Positions 1 to 7,946 of a stretch of 16,070 nt of DNA are shown here, in pieces; position 1 is the first letter of the stretch, and every line of letters starts with the position of its first letter. Origin of the DNA: Candidatus Rokuibacteriota bacterium (lineage in GTDB: Bacteria > Methylomirabilota > Methylomirabilia > Rokubacteriales > CSP1-6); contig QHSM01000468.1 of assembly GCA_003221595.1 (NCBI GenBank), positions 1 through 16,070 of the forward strand, in the 5' to 3' direction. The position numbers and the translations under genes are program-made. The notes below the pieces were generated by a model, which worked only from the letters and a program-made list of their open reading frames with translations, had not been told where the DNA came from and ran no database searches.

Positions 1-759
1 GACGACGTGATGAACCGGCAGCGCGAAGTCATCTACGGGATGCGGCGCCAGATTCTCGAGGGCGAGAATCAGGCCGAGACCATCGCCGAGTGGATCGAGG
101 AGCTCACGGAGGTGACCCTCGACGCCTACGCCGCCCGCGGCGCCCATCCCGAGGACTGGGACCTCGCCGGCCTCACCGAGGCGCTCCACCGGCAATTCGA
201 TACGAAGGTCGCGTCGGCGCAGTACGACGAGGTGGTCTCCCGCGACGCGCTCGACGAGCTGGTGCACGGCGCCGTCAAGGCCCGCTTCGTCGAACGGGAG
301 GGCGAGCTCGGCCCCGACCTCCTCCAGGCGCTCGAGCGTCACGAGATGCTCATCGTGCTCGACACGCAGTGGAAGGACCATCTGCTGTCGATCGACCACC
401 TCAAGGAAGGCATCGGCCTGCGCGGCTACGGTCAGCGCGATCCCCTGACCGAGTACAAGAAAGAGGCGTTCGACCTGTTCGAGGACATGTTCGAGCGCGT
501 CAAGGCCGCGGTGATCGAGCGGCTCTTCAAGGTGCAGATCGTGCGCGACGCGCCGATGGAGCTGCCGGCGATGACCGCCTGGGCCGACGCGCGCGAAGGT
601 CGCGGCGCCCTGGCTGGCGAGCCGCCGCGGGCGGCCGCGCCGGCACCCCGAGCCGCCGCGGCGCCGCGCACCCCGACCGGGGAGAAGATCGGCCGCAACG
701 ACCCTTGCTTCTGCGGCTCCGGTAAGAAATACAAGAAGTGCCACTACCTCAAGGCCTGA
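1..759 (+). CDS. secA: SecA preprotein translocase ATPase, C-terminal part (5' end outside window)
   Basis: SecA is the cytoplasmic motor ATPase that pushes unfolded preproteins through the SecYEG channel. Only the last 252 residues are present, and the frame is open from base 1. The first residues (DDVMNRQREVIY) match the conserved start of the SecA helical scaffold. The following part (LDTQWKDHLLSIDHLKEGIGLRGYGQRDP, split here as QWKDHLLSIDHL and GLRGYGQRDP) is the strongly conserved helical scaffold/two-helix-finger region. An Ala/Pro/Arg-rich linker (about codons 195-225) leads to a C-terminal zinc-binding SEC-C motif. Its ligands are visible as Cys236, Cys238, Cys247 and His248 in window codon numbering; in the family this tail binds SecB or ribosomes. 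The gene ends with TGA at 757-759 and is followed by a likely terminator, so it is probably a separate unit from smc. The identification is secure; only the length of the whole gene is unknown. Confidence 0.97.
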   Translation, partial: DDVMNRQREVIYGMRRQILEGENQAETIAEWIEELTEVTLDAYAARGAHPEDWDLAGLTEALHRQFDTKVASAQYDEVVSRDALDELVHGAVKARFVEREGELGPDLLQALERHEMLIVLDTQWKDHLLSIDHLKEGIGLRGYGQRDPLTEYKKEAFDLFEDMFERVKAAVIERLFKVQIVRDAPMELPAMTAWADAREGRGALAGEPPRAAAPAPRAAAAPRTPTGEKIGRNDPCFCGSGKKYKKCHYLKA

Positions 760-784
760 AAAAGGGCGATATTTAGGGCTCTTC

Positions 785-820
785 CCGGCCTGGACCCCCA
801 CGGCTGGTGCTTTTTTCTTT
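785..820 (+). terminator. Probable rho-independent terminator after secA
   Basis: Bases 785-790 (CCGGCC) can pair with 802-807 (GGCTGG), giving six pairs with one G-T wobble. An inner TGG/CCA stem (791-793 with 798-800, C801 bulged) closes a four-base loop. Two bases past TGC comes the T-rich run TTTTTTCTTT at 811-820. A GC-rich stem followed by a T tract is the standard intrinsic terminator layout, and it lies 25 bases after the secA stop. The T tract starts three bases after the stem, so the fit is good but not perfect. No folding energy was computed. Confidence 0.55.
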
Positions 821-850
821 GGTCGTTACGCAGTGCCTGTGCTAGAAAAT
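819..850 (+). promoter_or_regulatory. Possible smc promoter just ahead of its start codon
   Basis: TTGGTC at 819-824 and TAGAAA at 843-848 resemble -35 and -10 boxes with an 18-base spacer, although each matches the consensus only partly. A start point about 6-7 bases after the -10 would fall at or beside the ATG at 854, implying a leaderless or nearly leaderless mRNA. That would agree with the lack of a Shine-Dalgarno sequence there. This is inference from weak matches. A promoter inside the secA end, or readthrough of the terminator, is also possible. Confidence 0.22.
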
Positions 851-853
851 TCC

Positions 854-3800
854 ATGCGCCTCGAGTCCGTCACGCTGCACGGCTTCAAGTCGTTCGCCGA
901 GAAGAGCGTCCTGAGGGTCATGCCCGGGATCACCGCGATCGTGGGCCCCAACGGCTGCGGCAAGAGCAACATCTCGGAGTCGGTGCGCTGGGCGCTCGGC
1001 GAGCAGAGCGCGAAGTCGCTCCGGGGCGGCCGGATGGAAGACCTGATCTTCCACGGCTCCGCGTCGCGCAAGCCGGTCGGCCTCGCGGAAGTCGAGCTCA
1101 CCTTCAGTAACGACGGCGTGCTCTCGGTGCCCTGGACCGAGGTGTCGGTGAGCCGGCGGCTCTACCGGACGGGCGAGAGCGAGTACTTCCTCAACAAGAA
1201 TCTCTCCCGCCTGCGCGACATCCTCGACCTCTTCGCGGGCACCGGTGCCAATCCCCGGGCGTACTCGGTGATGGACCAGGACAAGCTGAACCACGTCCTG
1301 ACGGCGAAGCCGCACGAGCGCCGCGTGTTCATCGAGGAAGCCGCCGGGATCGCGCGCTACAAGCAGCAGCGCAACGAGACGCAGGGCAAGCTCGACGCCG
1401 CCCGCCAGAACCTCGTGCGCGTGCGCGACGTGATGGACGAAGTGCGCCGTCAGCTCTCGTCGCTCGAGCGCCAGGCGAAGAAGGCGCAGCAGTACAAGGC
1501 GCTGCAGACCGAGAAGCGCGACCTCGCCCTGGCCCTCGTCGCCGCGGACTACGCCGGGTTCACCGCCGAAAGCGCGCGCCTGAGCGCCGAGCTGACGCGG
1601 CTGCGTGACGAGGAGCAGGGGCTCCGCACGCGGATCACCTCGCTGGCTGCCCGGGAGGCGCAGGCCCGGGAGACCATGCAGGCGAGCGAGCATCGCCTCT
1701 CCGATCTTCGACAGGCGGTGTCGAAGGTGCAGGGCGAGCTGGAGAGGCTCCTGGAGCGCCGCGAGCAGATGGGCGTGCAGATCCAGGAGCTCGGCGAGGA
1801 GGGCGTGCGTCTCGCCGAAGAGGTGCGGGCGAGCACCGAGCGCCTCGCGTCGATCGTGAAGGAGCGCGAGGACGTACGCCTGGCGCTCCGCGACGTGGAG
1901 CAGCTCGCGACCGACCGCGCGCGCGCGGCCGCCGAGTTCGAGGCCGCCGTCGAGCGCCAGCGCGGCGCTCTCAGCCTGGAGCGCGACCATGCCGAGGCGC
2001 TGCGTCTCGAGCAGATCCGGCTCGCGGCCGAGCGCGTCGACCTCATGCGGAGCGCCGGCGAGCTGAGGGAGCGCGAGGCCCAGCTGGCGCGCCGCGCCGA
2101 GCGGCTCGAAGGCGAGCTCGCGCAGGCCCGCGCGGAGGCGGATCGTCTCCTGGCAGAGCGGGCCGTACTGACCGTCGCGCGCAACCGTGCCGCCGCCGAG
2201 TTCAGCTCCCTGGACGAGGAGCGCCGCCGGCTCGACGCCCAGGAAGCCGACGAGGCCCGCCGGCTGACCGAGGCCGAATCGCGGCTCGCCGACGCGCGCG
2301 TCGAGCTGGCGGCGCGGCGGTCCAGCTTCGAGGCGCTGTCCGAGCTGGAGCGCGCCCGCGAGGGCTATGGCGCCGGGGTCCGCGCGGTGTTCGCCGACGA
2401 CCGGATCGCCGCGCTGGCGGGAGTGGTCGGGACCGTGGCGGACCTGCTCGAAGTTCCCCGCGGGATGGAGCGCGCCATCGAGGCGGTGCTGGGCGAGCGC
2501 CTGCAGTGGGTCGTGGTCGAGCGCTTCGAGCACGCGCGAGCTGCCGTCGCGTACCTGCGCGAGCACGGGCTCGGGTCGGCGACCTTCCTTCCGCTCGAGC
2601 ACCTGCCCGCGGCGGGCGGAGCCGGAGCGGACGACAACGGCGCGCGCTGGGTGAGCCGGAGCGTCGGCGCGAGCGCGCCGAGCCTGGTCCACCACCTTCT
2701 CGGGCAGGTGGCGATCGTCGATCACCTCGACGAGGCCGAGGCGCTGTGGCGCCGGAACGGCGTCGTGGCCACGTACGTCACCTCGGACGGAGAGGTCCTC
2801 GGCCCCACCGGCCGCCTCCATGGCGGCGGGACGGGAGAGGCGAGCGGCACCGAGCACTCGCTGCTGGCGCGCAAGCGCCAGCTGCGCGACCTCGACCTGG
2901 ATGTGCAGCGGCTCTCGGCCACCGTGGATGCGGAGCAAGCCGAGGTCACCGCGCTCGCGGCGTCGGTGGCGCTACGCCGCGAGCAGATCGTGGAGCTCCG
3001 GAAGTCGGTGCAGGCCCGCCTCTCTGATCGGCTGGCCGGCGAGAAAGATCTCGAGCGCGTCGCCCAGGAGCACGAACGGATCCAGCGCCACCTGGAGACG
3101 ATCTCGTCGGAATCGCGTCAGGTCGCGCGCGAAGTCGAGGAGACGGGCGACACGCTCGGGCGGCTCACCCAGCGGATCGCGGTCGCGCGCGACGCCGAGG
3201 GAGCGATCGACGCCGCCGCCGCGCGAGTGCGCGAGGCGATCGAGGGCGCGCAGGCCGACGAGGCGGCCCTCGGCGCCGAGCTGACGGCGTGCCGTGTCGA
3301 TCTCGCGTCCGCGACCGAGCGGGTCGACGCGCTCGGCCGGGAGCTGTCACGGCTCGACGAGATGGAGCGCGACCTGTCGGCGCGCGTCGCGCAGGCGGGG
3401 CAGCGTCAGACGCAGCTCGCGGAGCGGCGGACGTGGCTCGCCGACGAGCGGGAGCGCACGGACGTCGCGGCGCGCGAGGTCGCGCTCGAGCGCGATCGCA
3501 CCGACACGGCGGCCCGGCAGGCAACCGAGGAGCACGACGGCCTGGCCGCCGAGCTTCGCTCGGTCGAGCACGACTCACGGGCCGCCGAGAGCGAGCTCGC
3601 GCGACTCGTCGCCTCCACCCACGAGATCGACATTCGCTCGACCGAGTGCCGGGTGCGGCGCGAGGAGCTGGGGCAGGAGGCGTGGCGCGTGTACGGTGTC
3701 GAGGCGCCGGCGCTCCTCGCGTGTCACGACCCGGCGCGGGATCTCGGCGCGGCGCGAGCCCGCGTGGCCGAGCTCGACGAGCGCCTGAGCGCGATCGGCC

Positions 3801-4423
3801 CGGTCAACCTGGTGGCCGACGACGAGTATCGCGAGCTCGACGAGCGGCTGACGTTCCTTCGAGCTCAGCACGACGATCTCTCGGCGTCGATCAAGGACCT
3901 CGACAAGGCGCTTCGCGGCATGACGCGCACGGCGCAGGACCGCTTCGTCCAGGCGTTCGAGGAGATCAACGGCCATTTCGGCCGACTCTTCGAGCGGCTC
4001 TTCGAGGGAGGCCGTGCCGAGCTGAAGCTGGTCGAGGCCGAACCGGGCGGAGACCCGCTCGACACCGGGGTCGAGCTCATGGCGCAGCCGCGCGGCAAGC
4101 GCCTCCAGGCCGTCACGCTGCTTTCGGGGGGAGAGCGGGCCCTCACCGGTCTGGCGCTCCTCTTCGCCATCTTCTACTTCCGACCGAGCCCCTTCTGCGT
4201 GCTGGACGAGGTGGACGCCCCGCTGGACGATGCCAACATTCACCGCTTCCTGCGCGTGCTCCGGGAGCTGACGGGGCAGACACAATTCCTGGTGATCACT
4301 CACAACCGGAAGACTATGGAGGCCGCCGACGTCCTCTATGGCGTGACGATGGAGGAGCCCGGCCTCTCGACCCTGGTCTCGGTCAACCTGGCTACGCGAG
4401 CGGCAAGGGGTCTCGATCGATGA
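854..4423 (+). CDS. smc: Chromosome partition protein SMC
   Basis: SMC forms the long coiled-coil ATPase dimer that, with ScpA and ScpB, compacts and resolves bacterial chromosomes. At 1189 residues it has the usual full length. The N-terminal head begins MRLESVTLHGFKSF and has Walker A G31-N39 (GPNGCGKSN, Lys37). Two long Arg/Glu/Ala-rich coiled-coil arms (about residues 170-500 and 665-980) flank a hinge at roughly 505-660. The C-terminal head carries the ABC signature LSGGER at 1090-1095 and Walker B FCVLDE ending at Asp1118-Glu1119. The ATG at 854 is preferred over the in-frame GTG at 833, because the family starts directly with the MRL...GFKSF strand; neither has a clear ribosome binding site. 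The usual C-terminus ends near SVNL, and here 11 further residues (ATRAARGLDR after it) run into the next gene's reading frame. No scpA or scpB lies nearby. Confidence 0.97.
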   Translation: MRLESVTLHGFKSFAEKSVLRVMPGITAIVGPNGCGKSNISESVRWALGEQSAKSLRGGRMEDLIFHGSASRKPVGLAEVELTFSNDGVLSVPWTEVSVSRRLYRTGESEYFLNKNLSRLRDILDLFAGTGANPRAYSVMDQDKLNHVLTAKPHERRVFIEEAAGIARYKQQRNETQGKLDAARQNLVRVRDVMDEVRRQLSSLERQAKKAQQYKALQTEKRDLALALVAADYAGFTAESARLSAELTRLRDEEQGLRTRITSLAAREAQARETMQASEHRLSDLRQAVSKVQGELERLLERREQMGVQIQELGEEGVRLAEEVRASTERLASIVKEREDVRLALRDVEQLATDRARAAAEFEAAVERQRGALSLERDHAEALRLEQIRLAAERVDLMRSAGELREREAQLARRAERLEGELAQARAEADRLLAERAVLTVARNRAAAEFSSLDEERRRLDAQEADEARRLTEAESRLADARVELAARRSSFEALSELERAREGYGAGVRAVFADDRIAALAGVVGTVADLLEVPRGMERAIEAVLGERLQWVVVERFEHARAAVAYLREHGLGSATFLPLEHLPAAGGAGADDNGARWVSRSVGASAPSLVHHLLGQVAIVDHLDEAEALWRRNGVVATYVTSDGEVLGPTGRLHGGGTGEASGTEHSLLARKRQLRDLDLDVQRLSATVDAEQAEVTALAASVALRREQIVELRKSVQARLSDRLAGEKDLERVAQEHERIQRHLETISSESRQVAREVEETGDTLGRLTQRIAVARDAEGAIDAAAARVREAIEGAQADEAALGAELTACRVDLASATERVDALGRELSRLDEMERDLSARVAQAGQRQTQLAERRTWLADERERTDVAAREVALERDRTDTAARQATEEHDGLAAELRSVEHDSRAAESELARLVASTHEIDIRSTECRVRREELGQEAWRVYGVEAPALLACHDPARDLGAARARVAELDERLSAIGPVNLVADDEYRELDERLTFLRAQHDDLSASIKDLDKALRGMTRTAQDRFVQAFEEINGHFGRLFERLFEGGRAELKLVEAEPGGDPLDTGVELMAQPRGKRLQAVTLLSGGERALTGLALLFAIFYFRPSPFCVLDEVDAPLDDANIHRFLRVLRELTGQTQFLVITHNRKTMEAADVLYGVTMEEPGLSTLVSVNLATRAARGLDR

Positions 4424-5300
4424 GATTGCCCGGTCGACTCGCGTCCTGCATCACTACCTGGAGGCGCTGGAGAGCGACGATCTAGCCTCGCTTCCCGCCC
4501 CTGTCTTCGCCAAGGGATTCATCCGCGCTTATTGCCAGGCCCTCGGTGTGCCGGCCGACGAGGCGATTGCCCTCTACGACCAGCGGGCGGGCCATGTCCG
4601 CGAACGGGTGACGATCGCTCCGGCCCCAGCGCCGCCACCGCCGCCCTCATTGCTTCCGCCTCCGACGCCCGTTCACCGGGCGCAGGTCGCAGCAGCCGAG
4701 CGCCGCGGCAGTAGGAGCCGGGGAGCGGTGCTCATCAGCTTCGTGCTCCTCGTGGTCCTGGGCGCTGCCCTGTTCGCCGTCACGATGGCGCTTCAGTCCG
4801 GGTATGACGAGGGGGACGGCACGGCCGCGACCCAGGTGGCCGCCACACCGGCGCCGGAACCGGCCCAGCCCCCGGTGCCAGAGCCGGCGACGGTCGAGCC
4901 CGCTCAGGCGCCCGTCGCCGCCCAGCCCCCGAAGCCGCAGCCCCCGCCGGCGCCGCCCAGCGTCTCGCCGACTGTGAGCGCGGCGGCCGTCTCGCCGCCG
5001 ACGCCGGCCTCGGTCGCCCCGGCGCCTGTCTCGGCCTCCGGACCGATCGTGTCGCCCTATCGTCTCGTCGCGCGAACGACCGAGACGACCTGGATACGTG
5101 TTCGCACCGAGGACGGGCGAACCACCGAGGAGACGATCGCGCCCAACGAGGTTCGGGAGTGGGTGTCCAACGGTCCCTTCGTCCTCACGATCGGCAACGC
5201 CGGAGGCATCAGCCTCGAGCTCAACGGCCGACCCGTCCCACGGCTCGGCGCGAGCGGAGCGGTCATCACCCGGTTGGTTCTGCCCCCGGACATCCAGTGA
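4389..5300 (+). CDS. rodZ: RodZ-like protein: N-terminal HTH, one membrane segment, C-terminal DUF4115 domain (start unresolved)
   Basis: RodZ-type proteins are bitopic inner-membrane proteins that link cytoskeletal MreB to the elongation machinery in rod-shaped bacteria. The frame shows the family layout. An HTH_25-type domain includes VSIDEIARSTR, YLEALESDDL and LPAPVFAKGFIRAY (about 4410-4545). A basic stretch and one transmembrane helix (LISFVLLVVLGAALFAVTMAL, split at 20 residues; about 4731-4793) follow. Then comes a Pro/Ala/Val-rich linker of about 80 residues and a DUF4115 domain from SPYRLVARTTETTWIRV (about 5050) to the end. The start is a problem. The frame is open from 4347, but the first ATG/GTG/TTG codon is the GTG at 4548, which would remove almost all of the HTH. 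The coordinate 4389 marks where similarity to the family appears to begin, inside the smc 3' end, and is not a claimed start codon. If translation really begins at 4548, the product is 250 residues. It ends in a GTGA overlap with ftsY. Confidence 0.8.
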   Translation, partial: WLRERQGVSIDEIARSTRVLHHYLEALESDDLASLPAPVFAKGFIRAYCQALGVPADEAIALYDQRAGHVRERVTIAPAPAPPPPPSLLPPPTPVHRAQVAAAERRGSRSRGAVLISFVLLVVLGAALFAVTMALQSGYDEGDGTAATQVAATPAPEPAQPPVPEPATVEPAQAPVAAQPPKPQPPPAPPSVSPTVSAAAVSPPTPASVAPAPVSASGPIVSPYRLVARTTETTWIRVRTEDGRTTEETIAPNEVREWVSNGPFVLTIGNAGGISLELNGRPVPRLGASGAVITRLVLPPDIQ

Positions 5301-6223
5301 AGTTCTTCGCCGGGCTGGGCGAGCGCCTGCGCGAGGGACTCAGGCGCTCGCAGGAGTTCCTCGCCGGCGGCCTCGGCTCCGTGCTCGACACCGATCGACC
5401 CGTCGACGATGCCCTGCTCGAAGAGCTGGAAGAGCTTCTGATCGCCGCCGACCTGGGAGCGCCGCTTGCGGCCGACTTCGTGAATCGCGCGCGCGAAGAG
5501 GTCATGTTCGGGACGGTGACCCGCGCCGCTCAGCTCCGGCCGCTCTTTCGTCGCTTCCTGGTCGACACGCTGGCGCCGGCCAGCCAGACGCTGAACCTGG
5601 ATCACCAGCCCGCGGTCGTTCTGCTGCTCGGCGTGAACGGAGCGGGCAAGACGACGACCGCCGCGAAGCTCGCGTCGTCCCTCAAGGGGTCGGGCAAGCG
5701 TGTGCTGCTGGCCGCGGCCGACACGTTCCGCGCCGCGGCGATCGAGCAGCTGGAGCTCTGGGGTGAGCGCATCGGAGTCGAGGTCATCCGCCAGACGGCG
5801 GGCTCCGACCCTGCCGCCGTCGTCTTCGACGCGGTCAAGGCCGCCACGGCGCGCGCGCTCGACGTGCTGATCGTCGACACCGCCGGTCGCCTGCACACCA
5901 AGACCAACCTGATGGACGAGCTCGCGAAGCTCCGGCGCGTCGTGGAGCGCCAGCTCCCAGGCGCTCCACACGAGACCCTGATGGTCCTCGACGCCCCGAC
6001 CGGTCAGAACGGGTTTGCGCAGGCCCGCATGTTCCACGAGGCGATCGGTCTTACCGGCGTGTGCCTGACCAAGCTCGACGGGACCGCGAAGGGCGGGATC
6101 GTCGTCCGCATCGTCCGCGAGCTCAAGGTCCCGGTGAAGCTGATTGGCCTCGGCGAGCGCGTCGAGGATCTCCAGCCGTTCGATCCGCAGGCTTTCGTGG
6201 ACGCGCTGGTGGCCGAGCCTTGA
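5297..6223 (+). CDS. ftsY: Signal recognition particle receptor FtsY
   Basis: FtsY is the membrane-associated GTPase that docks SRP-bound ribosomes for co-translational insertion of membrane proteins. The 308-residue product has the N domain (MKFFAGLGERLREGLRRSQE, then a VDDALLEELEELLIAADLG helix) followed by the NG GTPase. G-box motifs are G112-T119 (GVNGAGKT), DTFRAAAIEQL, D194-G197 (DTAG) and T258-G262 (TKLDG), followed by AKGG. The DATTGQNA-type motif reads DAPTGQNG here, a small deviation. The long acidic A domain of E. coli FtsY is absent, as in many bacteria. The GTG at 5297 overlaps the previous stop (GTGA) and puts MKFF at the start, which suits an amphipathic membrane-targeting helix; a longer frame to 5159 would only shadow the upstream gene. 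No clear ribosome binding site is seen, so translational coupling is likely. The gene also overlaps ribD by four bases. Confidence 0.96.
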   Translation: MKFFAGLGERLREGLRRSQEFLAGGLGSVLDTDRPVDDALLEELEELLIAADLGAPLAADFVNRAREEVMFGTVTRAAQLRPLFRRFLVDTLAPASQTLNLDHQPAVVLLLGVNGAGKTTTAAKLASSLKGSGKRVLLAAADTFRAAAIEQLELWGERIGVEVIRQTAGSDPAAVVFDAVKAATARALDVLIVDTAGRLHTKTNLMDELAKLRRVVERQLPGAPHETLMVLDAPTGQNGFAQARMFHEAIGLTGVCLTKLDGTAKGGIVVRIVRELKVPVKLIGLGERVEDLQPFDPQAFVDALVAEP

Positions 6224-7344
6224 CGGCCGCGCAGTCGCCGGAGCGCTTCATGCGGCGGGCGATCGAGCTCGCCGAGCGCGGTCGTGGGCTCACGTCGCCG
6301 AATCCGATGGTCGGCGCCGTCATCGTCGCGCCCGGCGGGGAGGTCGTCGGCGAGGGATTTCACGCCAGGGCGGGAGCGGCGCACGCCGAGGTCGAGGCCC
6401 TGCAGGTGGCCGGCGGGCGGGCCCGGGGCGCGACGGTCTACGTGACTCTCGAGCCCTGCGCCCATCACGGTCGGACTCCTCCGTGCGCTCACGCTCTCGT
6501 CGCCGCGGGTGTGGCTCGCGTGGTCGCGGCAGTCGGCGACCCCAACCCGCTCGTGTCGGGCAAGGGCTTCGCCGAGCTCCGCCAGGCGGGTATCGAGGTG
6601 GTCACGGGCGTGGGAGTCGCCGAGGCGGAGCGCCAGAACCGGGTCTTTCTGACCGCCATGCGCGAGCGCCGCCCCCACGTCATCCTGAAGGCCGGCATGA
6701 CGCTCGACGGCAAGATCGCCGACCTCCACGGCTCCTCGCGGTGGATCACGGGGGCACCGGCCCGGGAGCGCGCTCACCAGCTTCGCAGCGAGGCTGACGC
6801 AATCGTCGTGGGGATCGGGACCGTGCTGCGCGACGATCCCGAGCTCACCGTGCGGCTGGGACGGCCCTGGCCCCGCGAGCCGCTTCGGGTCGTGCTCGAT
6901 ACGCGAGCCCGAACTCCGCGCACGGCTCGCGTCATCCGGGCGGGGACTCCGAGCCGCGCGCTGATCGTGGTCGGCGGGGACGCGCCCCAGGAGCGCACTC
7001 GCGAGCTCGCGGGCGCGGGGGCAACCGTCGTACGATGCCGGACGCGGGACGGACGAGTGGATCTGGGAGCGCTCCTGGACGAGCTCTTCGCCCGGGAGGT
7101 TCGGGGAGTGCTGGTGGAAGGCGGGGGAGAGATTCACGCGGCGTTTCTCGACACGAACCTGGTCGACCGCGTGGCGATCTCCGTCGCTCCGCTGCTGGTC
7201 GGCGGGCGCGACGCGACACCGGTCGTCGGCGGCGTCGGACGCGAGCTGAAGAACGCGGTGCGGCTCGGCGGCCTGTCCGTGTCAACGCTGGGCGACGACC
7301 TCCTGATCGAGGCGGACGTTCTGGGAGCCGCACCCGGAGGCTGA
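6220..7344 (+). CDS. ribD: Bifunctional riboflavin biosynthesis deaminase/reductase RibD
   Basis: RibD deaminates the pyrimidinone formed by GTP cyclohydrolase II and then reduces its ribosyl group with NADPH, the second and third steps of the GTP branch. The 374-residue length is normal. The N-terminal zinc deaminase domain shows the SPNPMVGAVIV motif, His55-Ala-Glu57 and Cys80/Cys89 within EPCAHHGRTPPC, matching the three zinc ligands and the catalytic glutamate. The reductase domain begins near K157 (KAGMTLDGKIA), with SRWITG after it and LVEGGGE at 298-304. The start chosen is TTG 6220, which overlaps the ftsY stop as TTGA and gives the usual ten or so residues before MRRAIELA; ATG 6250 is the alternative and would begin exactly at MRRA. 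It is the first gene of a ribD-ribE-ribBA-ribH set and has no leader of its own. Confidence 0.96.
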   Translation: MTAAQSPERFMRRAIELAERGRGLTSPNPMVGAVIVAPGGEVVGEGFHARAGAAHAEVEALQVAGGRARGATVYVTLEPCAHHGRTPPCAHALVAAGVARVVAAVGDPNPLVSGKGFAELRQAGIEVVTGVGVAEAERQNRVFLTAMRERRPHVILKAGMTLDGKIADLHGSSRWITGAPARERAHQLRSEADAIVVGIGTVLRDDPELTVRLGRPWPREPLRVVLDTRARTPRTARVIRAGTPSRALIVVGGDAPQERTRELAGAGATVVRCRTRDGRVDLGALLDELFAREVRGVLVEGGGEIHAAFLDTNLVDRVAISVAPLLVGGRDATPVVGGVGRELKNAVRLGGLSVSTLGDDLLIEADVLGAAPGG

Positions 7345-7946
7345 TGTTCACCGGGATCGTCGAGGAGCTCGGCGCCGTCCGGGCGATCAAGGTCGGGTCG
7401 CGCGTCGCGACGCTCGAGATCGACGCGGCCGTAACGGTCGAGGGCACGGACGTCGGCGGCAGCATCGCGGTGAACGGCGTGTGCCTCACGGTCGTGGACC
7501 GGCGCCCCGGCGGATTCACGTTCGAGGTGGGCCCGGAGACCCTCAGCCGGACGGCCCTGGCCCGCCTGGCCGCCGGCGACCCCGTCAATCTGGAGCGACC
7601 CCTGCGGTTCGGTGGCGCGCTCGGCGGCCACCTCGTCCTGGGCCACGTCGACGGTGTGGGAACCGTGGACGCCGTAACTCGGGTAGAATCGACGGCGCGG
7701 GTGCGGATCACGCTACCGGGCCGCGAGCTCGAGCCGCTGCTGATCCCCCAGGGGTCGGTAGCGGTCGACGGTGTTAGTCTCACCGTGGCCGCGCTGGGTG
7801 ATTTGAGCTTCGAGGTGATGCTGATCCCGCACACGCTGGCGGTGACGACGCTTGGACGGCTCACGCCGGGGCAGGCGACGAACATCGAGGTGGACGTGAT
7901 CGGCAAGTATCTCGCGCGCTCGCTGGCCCTGAGGGGGACGACATGA
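7344..7946 (+). CDS. ribE: Riboflavin synthase, alpha subunit (RibE, RibC in E. coli)
   Basis: This enzyme converts two molecules of 6,7-dimethyl-8-ribityllumazine into riboflavin and the pyrimidine substrate of lumazine synthase. The 200-residue product shows the internal duplication typical of the trimeric enzyme. The N-barrel starts MFTGIVEELG and contains GSIAVNGVCLTV. The C-barrel starts near the second FGGALGGHLVLGHVDGVG block and contains the parallel GSVAVDGVSLTV. The ATG at 7344 shares one base with the ribD stop (TGATG). A GGAGG (7336-7340) lies upstream but only three bases from the ATG, so coupling with ribD probably matters. The 3' end overlaps ribBA by four bases (ATGA). Confidence 0.97.
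   Translation: MFTGIVEELGAVRAIKVGSRVATLEIDAAVTVEGTDVGGSIAVNGVCLTVVDRRPGGFTFEVGPETLSRTALARLAAGDPVNLERPLRFGGALGGHLVLGHVDGVGTVDAVTRVESTARVRITLPGRELEPLLIPQGSVAVDGVSLTVAALGDLSFEVMLIPHTLAVTTLGRLTPGQATNIEVDVIGKYLARSLALRGTT
7931..7937 (+). promoter_or_regulatory. Strong ribosome binding site of ribBA
   Basis: GAGGGGG lies five bases before the ribBA ATG, within the end of ribE. Most other starts in this window lack a comparable purine run, so it supports the ATG at 7943 and suggests independent, efficient initiation on ribBA. Confidence 0.6.

Noticed and set aside
842..2938. 698-codon open frame on the - strand opposite smc
   Set aside because: It mirrors the codon pattern of a GC-rich coiled-coil gene. 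It has low-complexity composition (Leu/Gly/Arg/Ala), no recognisable domain, and smc on the other strand is unmistakable.
4403..4430. Programmed frameshift producing an SMC-RodZ fusion protein
   Set aside because: A +1 shift before the TGA at 4421 would join the frames, but there is no slippery codon pair or stimulator like that in prfB. A fused product would also make little functional sense. A deletion or a non-standard start explains the data more simply.
4420..4485. ATG at 4420 (ATGA overlap with the smc stop) as the start of the gene after smc
   Set aside because: It opens only a 21-codon frame ending at TAG 4483-4485, and it is not the frame with the HTH domain. It would become relevant only if a one-base sequencing error were shown just downstream.
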